Shown: one piece after another, positions 10,247 through 20,400 of the stretch | Position numbering within the stretch: the stretch's first letter is position 1 | How the letters are laid out: each line of letters opens with the position of its first letter | NCBI GenBank assembly: GCA_946965045.2 | Contig: OX337230.1 | Location: forward strand, 124,001 to 188,000 | Direction of reading: 5' to 3' | From: Epithemia pelagica | Taxonomy: Eukaryota > Bacillariophyta > Bacillariophyceae > Surirellales > Surirellaceae | DNA: 64,000 nucleotides | Translations under genes and position numbers: made by a program | The notes under the pieces: generated by a model | Databases searched by the model: none | What the model saw: only the letters and a program-made list of their open reading frames with translations | What the model was told of the DNA's origin: nothing

Positions 10247-11383
10247 TTACACACGGTAGGTATGGGTTGCAGCATTGCCATCTCCAATACTCATTCCTGC
10301 CTGAAAATGGTTCCATCCGTTGGGCTGCTGCTCACAGAGTTGACGAAAACACCACGTATTCTTGTCCATGATTGGTAATGTCGCACATGTAGGATTCTCA
10401 AATCCTCCAATCACGGCAACTTGATTGACAACAGTTACCATACTGAAGTCACTGCGGTAATTTCCGGATGGTGGAAGATTCCACACGCGGTTGCGGTGCG
10501 TATCCAAGACTTCCACGGTACGACTGTATCCTCCGGCCACCAGCAGACAGGATCCCACGGCAACCACTGCTCTTCCTCGTGCAATAGAAAGTGCCAAATT
10601 AGAATGAGCGGTCCAGGTGGACGAGAAGCAAATGACTGTAGACAAAGTGTCGTCTTTGACAAAGTCCAAATACTCCACCGAGTCAAGATAGCCATTCTCG
10701 TTACGGCCTCCAACGACAAAGATGCGATGCCCAATGACCGCACTGGAACAAAATGATCGAGGAACAGCCATGCTTGGTCCCAGAGTGACAGTGTGGTTCC
10801 TGGTATCAACAATATCCACCGACGAAAAACAACACATGTTGTAGATCCTTCCACCTATTACCACAATGTATCGATTGTGAACCGCAACAGCACAACACCC
10901 TCGTCGCCGCATTGATAATCGACATTTCAATGTCGTCCAATGACCTTCCTGCGTGGTGGTTGTTGTTGTTAAGGATGATTGAAGCAAAACATTAACATCA
11001 ATGCGTTCGAGACAATCCAAAATTCTTTCATTGTTGTATCCTCCCATCACGTAGACGCCGCCATTGCATACAACAGCGGCATGTCCCAAACGTTTCTGAT
11101 TCATGGGTGGCCCTTCTCGCCACTGCATGTCTGAGTCTGCCAGATTTAGAACAAGAACGGAATTGGTAGCATCCTGGGCTTGTTGATGATAGCCTCCCAT
11201 CACGACGACAGTTTGTTCCTTGTTGTTGTCATTGTCCGTATCAGGAGGATTTAGTACGACCGAAGCATGATCCTTTCGCCATCCACCCTCAAGAGGAGGC
11301 CAGTCCATGAAGCTCCATTCAAGTGTCTCTTCCAAAAGGACAAGGCCCGACTGCGATGCTTGTTTTTGCAGCGTCATTGTCAT
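10247..11383 (-). CDS. Kelch-repeat protein, tandem copy 3
   Basis: 378 residues, the shortest paralogue. Kelch strands in order are VVVMGGYHQQ, GGVYVMGGYN, YIVVIGGRIY, RIFVVGGRNE, CLLVAGGYSR and QVAVIGGFEN, so the propeller part is complete. It ends soon after the last blade (SIGDGNAATHTYRV), lacking the longer tails of copies 1 and 2. The start aligns with the others (QKQASQSGLVLLEET). It is intron-free, like its neighbours. The role is probably protein binding, and the partner is unknown. Confidence 0.85.
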   Translation of the reverse strand: MTMTLQKQASQSGLVLLEETLEWSFMDWPPLEGGWRKDHASVVLNPPDTDNDNNKEQTVVVMGGYHQQAQDATNSVLVLNLADSDMQWREGPPMNQKRLGHAAVVCNGGVYVMGGYNNERILDCLERIDVNVLLQSSLTTTTTTQEGHWTTLKCRLSMRRRGCCAVAVHNRYIVVIGGRIYNMCCFSSVDIVDTRNHTVTLGPSMAVPRSFCSSAVIGHRIFVVGGRNENGYLDSVEYLDFVKDDTLSTVICFSSTWTAHSNLALSIARGRAVVAVGSCLLVAGGYSRTVEVLDTHRNRVWNLPPSGNYRSDFSMVTVVNQVAVIGGFENPTCATLPIMDKNTWCFRQLCEQQPNGWNHFQAGMSIGDGNAATHTYRV

Positions 11384-11449
11384 ATATACGGTTCATTCAC
11401 TTGTGGTGAACACACAAACGACGAATGGGTCGGAGCGCGAGGTATCGCG

Positions 11450-11512
11450 TGTCTGTCGTCCGTACGCTGCCACAGTGAGCTGACCATCCGATCGCACATA
11501 AACTACATGACA
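11450..11512 (-). promoter_or_regulatory. Conserved motif upstream of kelch copy 3, with an insertion
   Basis: TGTCTGTCGTCCGTACGC and ATCGCACATAAACTACATGAC match the motifs at 4899 and 7967, but about 20 extra bases separate the two halves here. That two half-motifs are kept while their spacing changes suggests two separate binding sites. Confidence 0.4.
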
Positions 11513-11854
11513 AGCCTCGTGAGATTAGTTATACCCTGTGGCTTGGTGTTTGCATCTCCGACTTGGCCTGTGAGGACATTGTGGTCGGTCAAATGGGTCG
11601 TTTCTGAGGTCTACCCCGGTAGTAAGATGGCGGTGAGATATCTTGCAATGACGCCGTAACTACGAGATCATTGATGGGCCTCTCTTGTGCTTTCTGCTGC
11701 TGATGCTTCAGCTGCGTGGTGGAGTGTCGCACCGCACGCCGCACTGTTCAAACCCAAGTTTCAAAAGAACCCCGTCGATCGCTGTGGACAAGTCCTCGGG
11801 ATCAGAAGCTGCTCTTCACGTAGAAGCTCATCAATCTTCTGTTCGTGAGCACAT
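11513..11854. other. Intergenic stretch
   Basis: Nothing recognisable is visible on either strand. Confidence 0.3.
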
Positions 11855-12486
11855 TTATGGACGTACATGAGCGTTACATTCGTCATTGGCTTTCTTGTTC
11901 CTTGCCTTGATACTGGTAAAAGCCATCAGCTTTTGGAATGCAGAGCCGAGTTCAGAGAGACTTGAGGCGGTGTCCGTGGATGCACAGCTTCCCATACCTC
12001 GAAACATCACGGGGGTCCCTTGCATGACGAGATTCTTCTTGAGCAAACTTTCAAGCTCGGAGTCTTTCCACCAAGCATCCTTCCTGGTGAGAGAAAGCTC
12101 ACAAACTCCTTGAGTACGGGTTCTCGTAGTTTGTCTGCCTCCATGTTGGGGACGGTCTTGGCAATTGATTCCAGCGCTCGAATCTGCTGGATCAAACATT
12201 TCAAATTCATTCGTTTCGTGGTATTTCAAATTCGTCGGGCAAAACGCGACTTGACAGCACAAGATGCTTGTGATTTTGCAAGCCTTTCAAGACCCTCGTA
12301 AATTCCTCTTGCAGCATCTTGCTTGGAGTACGCCTCGGACTTCTTTTGTCGATGTGCCCATGAATAGAATTCATCGTCCGAGTCTTGCCAGTAATTGGAG
12401 TCGTACGACGCGCAAGACATTCTCCTGTCGAACGTACGGACAACCGTTTGTATCAGGGAATCGATTGGAGACTTGTTGTCCTCCAA
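11855..12486 (-). pseudogene. Frameshifted gene remnant of unknown family
   Basis: Three successive minus-strand frames with clearly protein-like composition follow each other. The first (12486-12226) contains YDSNYWQDSDDEFYSWAHRQ and ends FARRI. The second (12210 to about 12090) contains LIQQIRALESIAKTVPNMEA. The third (about 12090-11855) contains WWKDSELESLLKKNLVMQGT and ends near NKKANDECNAHVRP. The phase changes near 12215 and 12090 lack splice signals, so they look like indels in a dead gene. The Trp/Asp-rich first part may have been a protein interaction region. Family unknown. Confidence 0.45.
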
Positions 12487-12550
12487 AGATTTCCGGATTG
12501 ATCAAACGCCTCGATCAAGTTCAAGAGGCCAATGCAATGGAACCTGATCC
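12414..12550. repeat. 137-bp duplicated segment, copy A
   Basis: This segment aligns without gaps, by eye at roughly 85-90% identity, with 13064-13200 in direct orientation. Both start AAGACATTCTCCTG and end GGAACCTGATCC. It overlaps the start of the minus-strand remnant at 11855-12486. Confidence 0.7.
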
Positions 12551-12690
12551 TGGAGCAGCCGTCCGGAACAAGCGTATTCGCTGCTTGGTCATTGGTGAAC
12601 AAGGCGAACCCAAAAGCCTTGTAGGGCTTTATGATGGCGTTAATACATCACTATCTGTTCACCAAAGTGGAATTTTTGCTCTTTGACAGG
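12490..12690 (+). pseudogene. Plus-strand gene fragment overlapping duplicated segment A
   Basis: The frame reads KRLDQVQEANAMEPDPGAAV then RCLVIGEQGEPKSLVGLYDG and stops at 12686. The equivalent part of copy B (13150-13290) reads DQGQEVNVMEPDPKVERQ and continues differently. Upstream, both copies also encode STDNILYQGIDGRLLVL-like text in another phase, so the fragment is frameshifted. It looks like a duplicated and decayed gene of unknown family. Confidence 0.3.
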
Positions 12691-13063
12691 TTTGAAATGC
12701 ATTTGATTCCCAATGGCGAAAAGCAAGCAAGGCGGCAAGTGGTCCCACAGAGGGTGGTTCTTCGGATGGAGGCTTTTGGCGATATACCTCGTGGCTCGAA
12801 GCTCACAACGCCAACACTGTTGCGATTGAGGATTCGGATGCACTCAATGCCGCCAAAACGAGGTTGTGATCAAGAAACTATTGCCGAAAACTCCAAGTCG
12901 TTGGAAGAGAGATCATGAGTCGAATGATCCAACAGAATTTAGACAATAGCTGAGGAGGAAGACGGGTCCCTTGTGTTGAAAGTGCCATACAAGATCCTTC
13001 TCATGGGGACGAACGTGAGTTTGAAAACGAAGAAGCAGAGAATTTGGACAGAGATGAGGACGG
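12691..13063. other. Stretch without a recognisable gene
   Basis: A plus-strand frame of 95 codons (12631-12918) crosses it but resembles nothing I know. It is probably part of the decayed region. Confidence 0.3.
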
Positions 13064-13200
13064 AAGACATTCTCCTGCTGAAAGTACGGACAACATTTTG
13101 TATCAGGGAATTGATGGGAGACTTCTTGTCCTTAAAAGATTTCCTGATTGATAAAACACCTCGATCAAGGTCAAGAGGTCAATGTAATGGAACCTGATCC
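13064..13200. repeat. 137-bp duplicated segment, copy B
   Basis: Direct repeat of 12414-12550 (see there), about 650 bp away. Confidence 0.7.
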
Positions 13201-13284
13201 CAAAGTGGAACGTCAGATCAGCCCCTTTCGTGACGGCTGGGAGAGATTCTTGAAGCTCTTGAATGTGATGTGTCTTTCCGGTCG

Positions 13285-14440
13285 ATAATGTTTCCTGTTG
13301 CACATTGGACTGCGTCACACTCAGGATTTCGCCGGCAAAATTGGCAAACTAAAGAAAATAGAATAACACTGGTTCACCAACAGTCACGAGAGCAACAGCA
13401 AAAATCACAAAAAGAGAGAGAGGAACCGAAGCCACACAATGGTTGAGGAGTGTGCACTCTTACGCGCGAGAGTCAAGTGGCAACAAAAGGAGAATCACAA
13501 ACAGAAATGGTACACTCGACAACAAACTCATCATCCACAACAACAACAACCACACGATTAGCTTACCTGCGATGCAAACCGTATCGTCGTCCTCCTTGTG
13601 CCAGGAACATCCCTGCTGGAACCAGTTTGGTTCGTCCTTTGCGGTTCATCGTACTACCAAAGCTGATGTTCGGTTCTACACAAGACGCATCCCAAACAAC
13701 AACAAGCCATACTACGGCTTGTCCATCGTCATCCGGAGGAATCTTCGTCCAATGGTTCCGAATCCAATCTCTCAGCTCAAATCACCAGCGGCAACAACAT
13801 TGAGGACAGTCTGTGGAGCGACGACGACGACCATGCGCCAAACTGCTGCTGCAAGAAAAACCACAGTCTCGCAGTCCAGAAGAAAGAGAAGACCCAACAA
13901 CCACGGACGACCCAACGGCGATGATGATGGTTACATAGGAGTTCCACTCTTCTTCCTCCTCCTTGTGCCAATCCCAACATGAGTAGAGGTGCCAAAAACG
14001 GCAACGGTCCTTGTCCGTCCTGGAACAACCAGCACCAGGAGTGAACCTACATCCACTCCAATGACAAGCAAACCGTCAAAGAACAACAAACGGAAAACAA
14101 GACCACGATCACCGTCAAGACGGAAAAGAGCGTCATGCGGGAACCCGCCACGGCCACTTGGAGGAATTCCAAGAATGATTGGACGACCTTGAATTCTTGG
14201 CGTGGTGTGCGATTTGCTACCATGCGGCCCGAACCGTCGCACCAGTCCAAAACGACGGCGTGGTGGTTCTTGTTGTTGTTTGGAGAGTGTTTGTCAAACC
14301 AAGAAGAATGCAAAGACTCGTTGGTGGCTTGTTCCAAAGGTGATGGTACTTGTGGTTGTGGTTGTTGGAATGGTTCGAATGGTTATTGCTGCCGACCGTT
14401 CTTGCATCAATTGCGCCGGGCATCCCTCTGGTAGACGATC
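13285..14440 (-). pseudogene. Inverted, truncated copy of the guanylate cyclase 5' region
   Basis: Read on the minus strand this matches the first exon, first intron and start of exon 2 of the cyclase gene at 17454-20898. Shared exon-1 text includes LEQATNESLHSSWF against LEQATKETLHSSWF, and the membrane span VAGSRMTLFSVLTVIVVLFS against VAGSRITLFSVLAVIVVLFS. The intron (13349-13566) keeps a CAG/GTAAGC donor and a TTTAG acceptor and still resembles the 204-bp intron of the intact copy. Exon 2 resumes FANFAGEILSVTQSNVQ, after which homology stops at about 13285. An extra segment of about 450 bp follows the membrane span, and stops occur in all frames there. It lacks the catalytic part, so it cannot encode a cyclase. 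Confidence 0.75.
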
Positions 14441-14653
14441 AGCGCATTGCGAGCGAGCCGTTTTGGTATCGGGCAATGATCACCCATCGTCTTATCTTAC
14501 TTAAAATAGCTACCTAAGCGACCATGCAGTCCCTATTCAATACCGCCTTGGCGCATTCAATTGTTGTTGTTGTTGTTATTGTTTTATGAATATATTCGAA
14601 ACTAATACTACTGTAACTCGGTCGCCATTTGTGTCGGTTCTTGTGTCTCATTC
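14441..14653. other. Short intergenic stretch with a GTT microsatellite
   Basis: Contains a (TTG)n-like run near 14560-14580 and probably the 3' untranslated region of the RAD7-like gene. Nothing else is visible. Confidence 0.4.
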
Positions 14654-16906
14654 TTAACGAATCGCCACGAGACTATTCTTTTTCATCCAGGCACCGACAA
14701 TGGACAATGTGGAATCCTGGACCCGTCCATGTCCATCCAAGAATAGCTCATCGACTTGGGCCAATCCCCACAGGTGCACCGTGTGCAATTGTCGACCGCA
14801 GTGATCGACCAAGTATCCCAATCCTTGATTGGTCACGTGCGTACAAAAACTGACATTTAATTCTTGCAACGTCTCGCGACAAGCACTAGTAGCAGTAGTA
14901 GCAGCAGCATTGTCACCACTGGCTCCACCATCCACCAAGGCTTCCAAGGCGGCATCCGTCAAGGCACAGGATCCAGCCACATTGAAATACACCAACCCGG
15001 GACCCGGCACGGTAGCCGCACCAAACGTGTTGCTGGTCTTGGAGGAATCGTTCTGGTCATACAAGTAATACTGGTAGGAATATCGCGAGTGCCTGGATCC
15101 ACCAACACTTGTACTACTACTGGTGCTGCTGCTGCTCCTCGACGAGCAAGATGCTTGGACCACCAGTTGCACGACGGAATCGGTCACGGCTTGCGAATCG
15201 CCGTGACTGAGATCCAAGACTTGCAGACTGGGGGGTGGAGGACAATCCTCCGAATCCGACGACTGAAGGGGCGTAAAGAGGGCTTGCAATCCCACGCTGG
15301 TCAATTCGGGCAAGTGGGATAGATTTAATTCCCGCAGGTGCGGTGCACACGTGCCTCGAATCGCTGCCAAGGTGGCATCGGTCAAGTAGGGATTGTCCCC
15401 GACATCCAAGGCTGTCAATTGGTGGGACGTGCACGACGACAACAAACCTTGGACCATTTCATCCGTCAATCCCGTCATGCGACGCAATTTCAAACATTCC
15501 AAGCCCCTTCCAAAGAAGCCGCTACTGCTGTTATTGCTGGAGGATGCCATGGATTCCAAAGTGTTCCACGCTTCGGGGGACAAGGTTAAATCTTCCAAGG
15601 CCAATTCTCGCAACTGCAATGTCGGACTGGAAGTCAAGGCTTGACAGGTGGCTGTGCCAATCAAGGGACAGGCTTGGAATTCCAACGACCGCAAAGTGGG
15701 AGCCAAACACTTGACCAAGTCGGCGGCATGGGCATCCGTCAAGACATAGGCACCACCAATCGACAAGCGTTGCAAGCCATTAGCCCTTGGTGGGTGGTAG
15801 TTGGTATTTGTATTTGTATTTGTATTCGTCTTGTTGTTGTCCTGGTCCTTGTGCAATTTGGCGTGACAGTCCATCAAGGTTTGGACGGTCTGTGCGCCAA
15901 AACACCGTCCCGCTTGGGAGAGTTGCAAGTGTTGGAGGCCGGCGGGGACGAGCGATTGCAAACACGTCGTCAAGCCGGCCGTGGTAATGCCCGAGGCATC
16001 GACCAATTCCAACCGGGTCAGGCCGGGTTCCGTCAGGGCTGCCAGCGCCGAATCGTTCAAGGCATGACGGGCCACCAATTCGTGCGCCAAGCGTTGTCGA
16101 ATACTGGCATCGATCCAATTTTCGCCGCCAATCGATTCCACCTGATCAAAATGGTCCACCAAGAATTGAATGCACAAGTCGTACAGAGAGGGAATACGTG
16201 TTTTGGCACTGCCAGAAGTGGGCATGAAGGTGACGCGACGTTGCCGTACGGCATAGAGGGAAGGGGCCTTTTTGGGTTTTTTCTGGTTCTTGTCGTTGTC
16301 GTCATCTTGTTCCGTACTCTCCTGGTCTTGCAACAACACTTTGCTTTTCCAGGAAATGGAAGGATGTTGTTTGCGTTTGCGTGCTTGTTCCAATTCCTGC
16401 ATGACTTGATCCAAGGGATGTTCGTCTTGGTGTTCTTGTTGTTCTGCATGTTGTTGTTGTTGTTGTTCTCGTTCTTGCATCATTTGTCGTGCCACGGCAA
16501 AAGGTCCACACCAGGCCGACGATGGCGATGTTGTTGTGGAATTGTGTGGCGGCGCCACCATGCCAGAGGGGGTCGATGTGACGGCTGCCTTGTGTCGACT
16601 GGCATGAGCCAATCGAGGACGGGGACGGACTTCGGGACGGGCCAAACGAGCTGCTTCCCGTTCGGCAATGGCCCGTTGCCGTTCTCGAACCCGAGACGAT
16701 ACGGCTTGTGCTGGTGCACGTTCTTGTGCTGGTTCTTGATCCTCCTGCGGTTCATTATTCGAGTCGTCGTTGTTGTTGTCGTTGGGATTGTTTTCGTCGT
16801 TGCGGTCCTCCTCGTGCTCGTCGTCATTGCGTCGTGCACGTTGGTGGTGATTTGCTCGGCCACCACGACGGCTCCTTGCTCGACTCGCTTGCATGACCTT
16901 GGCCAT
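14654..16906 (-). CDS. RAD7-like leucine-rich repeat protein
   Basis: The frame opens at 16993, but the ATG at 16906 is the likelier start; it begins MAKVMQASRARSRRGG and gives 750 residues. The first 230 residues are low-complexity (Asp/Asn/Glu, poly-Gln). Then comes IPSLYDLCIQFLVDHFDQVE followed by RQRLAHELVARHALND, the signature that precedes the repeats in RAD7-type proteins. About ten leucine-rich repeats of the AMN1/F-box class follow (for example LRELNLSHLPELTSVGLQAL and LQELNVSFCTHVTNQGLGYL). Yeast Rad7 acts with Rad16 in global-genome nucleotide excision repair and as a ubiquitin-ligase component. That role here is inferred from similarity, and other LRR proteins are possible. The gene is divergent from the cyclase gene. 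Confidence 0.65.
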   Translation of the reverse strand: MAKVMQASRARSRRGGRANHHQRARRNDDEHEEDRNDENNPNDNNNDDSNNEPQEDQEPAQERAPAQAVSSRVRERQRAIAEREAARLARPEVRPRPRLAHASRHKAAVTSTPSGMVAPPHNSTTTSPSSAWCGPFAVARQMMQEREQQQQQHAEQQEHQDEHPLDQVMQELEQARKRKQHPSISWKSKVLLQDQESTEQDDDNDKNQKKPKKAPSLYAVRQRRVTFMPTSGSAKTRIPSLYDLCIQFLVDHFDQVESIGGENWIDASIRQRLAHELVARHALNDSALAALTEPGLTRLELVDASGITTAGLTTCLQSLVPAGLQHLQLSQAGRCFGAQTVQTLMDCHAKLHKDQDNNKTNTNTNTNTNYHPPRANGLQRLSIGGAYVLTDAHAADLVKCLAPTLRSLEFQACPLIGTATCQALTSSPTLQLRELALEDLTLSPEAWNTLESMASSSNNSSSGFFGRGLECLKLRRMTGLTDEMVQGLLSSCTSHQLTALDVGDNPYLTDATLAAIRGTCAPHLRELNLSHLPELTSVGLQALFTPLQSSDSEDCPPPPSLQVLDLSHGDSQAVTDSVVQLVVQASCSSRSSSSTSSSTSVGGSRHSRYSYQYYLYDQNDSSKTSNTFGAATVPGPGLVYFNVAGSCALTDAALEALVDGGASGDNAAATTATSACRETLQELNVSFCTHVTNQGLGYLVDHCGRQLHTVHLWGLAQVDELFLDGHGRVQDSTLSIVGAWMKKNSLVAIR

Positions 16907-17453
16907 GATGATGCGGATGCTGCTATTCGTAACGATGGACACTTCTCTTCGTCGTGGACCTCGTCGAAAGAATGCATGCCAACACACAAACAATGAGGAA
17001 GTCTGGCCGTCTGTCGTCTAACATACAAAAGCGACCTTTACGCGCCCACTCAGTCTCCAAGTTCTGGAAGCAGAAACCGTTGCGCAAATAATTCTGTTCT
17101 TCATAGATGCAGTGACTCTGTCATTATCAACATCAACATCATCATCTTCCTCATCATCCTCATCATCATCCTCATCCAAAGGCACAAAGCAAACAGCGGA
17201 GTGGGCTATTCGTAATATTCGTAGTAGTCCTCTTGCTGGCACAGCGAACCAAAACCACAGGAGGAGGAGAGAGAGAGCAAACACAAAAACCAACCACCCA
17301 ACTACGAATAGAGAGAGTACGGCCGCAGAGGGTTCGTCCAGAGAGAGAGATGGACGACACTAGAATGGACCACAACCACAACAAGAAACACTCGAAACAG
17401 GAGTCCTAAGAATCGAGGCGAGAGCATCCACAAGAAAGCAACGAACTAGTAGA
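16907..17453. promoter_or_regulatory. Divergent promoter region with CAT/CTC microsatellite
   Basis: About 550 bp separate the start codons of the RAD7-like gene (minus) and the cyclase gene (plus), so both promoters must lie here. A pyrimidine-biased repeat of ATC, TCC and TCA triplets occupies about 17123-17180, and short GAGA runs lie near 17270 and 17340. No clear TATA box is visible. Confidence 0.45.
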
Positions 17454-20400
17454 ATGGAGACCCATTCTCCGCACGAGACTACGAGTAATAATACGGCTCG
17501 CCCGGAACAGGAAGGACCCATCACGACGACACCACAACAAGGCATGAGTCGCAGACATTCCTCCTCCTCCTCCCAGAAGAATGGTCGGCGACAAACACCA
17601 CCTTTGGAACAAGCCACCAAAGAAACGTTGCATTCTTCTTGGTTTCCCCATTCCAAACAACAACCACACCGTCGTTCTGCTGGATTGGTGCGGCGGTTCC
17701 GGCAGAATTCTGTGGCTGGTGGGAGCCAATCGCACTCCAAGTCCCAAACTTCAAGTGTGTCCACGACGTTTACCAAGAGGCGGCGATCGATCGTCGATCA
17801 ACAACAAGAACGAGCCGTGGCGGGTTCCCGTATCACGCTCTTTTCCGTCTTGGCCGTGATTGTGGTCTTGTTCTCCATTACGATGCATCGTCTCATTTCC
17901 CACAATGAACAAGAAAACTTTGAATCGCAGGTACGCCAATCTTGTGGTGGTGGTGGCTGTTGTGGAGTATACCATTTCCTTTTTCAGGACTTTCCTTTCG
18001 TTTGCACTTGGTTCTCGCGCGAGTGCACACGCCTCAACCATTGTGTGGTTTTGTGTCCTCTCTCTTTTTGTGATTGCTGCTGCTGTCTCTCTCGGTCTGT
18101 CTCCAAATATGTGTCTCTCTTGGTGAACCTATAGTTTGCCGATTTTGCCGGCGAAATCCTGAGTGTGACACAGTCCAATGTACAACATACCTTGTCGGCG
18201 ATTGAAGCCTTTGCCGCCTCGATCAGTTCGTTGGCCGAGGCGACAAATCGGACCTGGCCCTTTGTCACGATTGATGACTTTTCGCCCCGCGCCCAACGGG
18301 TCGCCCGGCTGAGCAAGGCCAATTGGGTCTTTTACATGCCCCTCGTCCACGAACCTGAACGGGAGGACTGGAATCAGTACGTCCAACGCGAACGAGGGGC
18401 CATTTATCAACAAGCCATTCGCACCGAACAAATCGAAGACGGTGGTGTCGCTCTGACACCCCGAGATTTGGAACGGACCTTGAAACAAGCGCACGATATT
18501 TGGTATTGGAACTTTACGGAACACACCTTTCCAGTCCAATACCGGCCGGGACCCTGGTTGCCCATTTTTCAATCCTATCCCACCTTTTTGGTCGGCAGTC
18601 ATGTCTGGACCAATTACAATGCCCGCAAAGGTCCTCGCATCAACAATACCTTTGTACTAGCGCATGCCACGAAATTGCCCATTTTGGAAGTCCTGGTCAA
18701 TATCAATCCCGACGACAATACGACCGTCACCTTTGAAAGTACCTTGATGCATCCCATTTTTCGCAAAGTGCCCGAACTCGATCGTCGTCGTCCCACTACG
18801 ACCAGTCAAGAGGAACACCAACAGGACGACGACAACGACGACGATCGGAGTGGCGGTGAAGTGGTGGGATATTTGCACATGGCCATTGATTGGGTCCAAT
18901 ACCTTTCCAATTTGGTACTGGCCCATGCCAAGGGCATTGTGGCCGTTTTGAAAAGTCGCTGCGGAGGTCATGGCTATGACGGTGTCACGGTTTCCTACCA
19001 AATTCAAGGCTTGCACGCCGTCCCCCTCGGATTGGGCGATCACCATGATCCCCGCTACGACCACATGGTCGTGTCGGCACCCTTTGTCCAGCTGCAATCA
19101 CCACAAGAACCACAAAGTCCTGCGACCACGAATACTACTACCGCAACACTACTACCGCCCACTGTGGATATCACGTGTCTTCCGCAATTGGATTTGTATT
19201 TGTATCCATCCCGGGAATTGCAAGACTCGTTTTCGACCAATCAAGCACTGGTGTATACATTGGTGGTGGTGTCCCTCTTTGGTGCGACGGCCTTGGTCTT
19301 GGCCCTGTACGATGCCACGGTCCGACGTCGACAAGGGACTATCCGGACCCGCCTCCAACAGCAAGAACGCATCGTTTCCAATCTGTTTCCCACGGAATTG
19401 CGTCGGTGTGTTCTACCCCGTCGTCGTCGACGGCAGCGACAAGAACAACCACCACCAAATTCGTCAGATACCAGCACCCTGGACCACCACAGTCGATTGG
19501 GGGAAGCAGCACACAATCCAATCAACGACGACGCGAACCACGATGTCGAAGAGTTCCATTCGGTGCGGTCGGAATCACCACACTGGGACGACGACGATGA
19601 TGATGAGGAAGAATACCTGGAGGACTGTCTGCGGTTGAATCCCCCACTACACAAACGACTTGTCCACAACGAGGAGGATGGTCCACCACACTCTAATTAC
19701 AAGGCGTTGGCCAATCGCTTTTTTCAAACTACAGTGATTCATGCGGTACGTGCGTTCGGTTCGACATCCAGAAAGAAAGGAGTGTGTCTCCTCTAACCAA
19801 TGTATTGTATTCTCTGTATATGTTGTTGTTCTTGTTTTGTCGTCGAATCCTATAACAGGAGATTGTGGGCTTTGCCGAGTGGTCCAAAAGTCGTGAACCC
19901 GAACAGTGCTTTTATTTATGAGAACAGCTGTATGCAACCTTTGACCAGTTGGCGTACCAGCACAATGTCGTCAAGGTGGAAGTTGTTGGAAATTGTTACG
20001 TGGCCGTAGCCGGTCTCGTGGACAACAACAACAACGACGACAGTAACAGTGACACGAAGGACAAGGATCCACCCGTCGTGGCAGCCGCACGGTTTTCCTT
20101 GGCATGTGTTGAGTCCATGGCCCAGCAACTTGGCGATCCAGACTTGTGGTTGTTGAAAGACCTCGATGATGGACCATCCTCGTCATCACTGGACTCTAAA
20201 GACTCCTCGACAAATACCATGCAGTCCGATACTACAGCTGCTGTTGCTGTTTCGACTCCTGCCATGCCAACGTCCCAATTACAATGGCGGGTGGGCTTGC
20301 ATTCGGGACCCGTCACGGCTGGCATTCTTCGGGGAGAACGATCGCGGTTTCAACTCTTGGGGGACACGGGTACGCTTCCAAAGCAAGGCATCTATATATC

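Noticed and set aside
15641-16996. 451-codon plus-strand frame opposite the RAD7-like gene
   Set aside because: It is the exact antisense of a well-supported leucine-rich repeat protein, and its composition (runs of Val, Leu, Phe) is that of a mirror frame.
18129-18602. 157-codon minus-strand frame over cyclase exon 2
   Set aside because: Antisense shadow of the extracytosolic domain of the cyclase.
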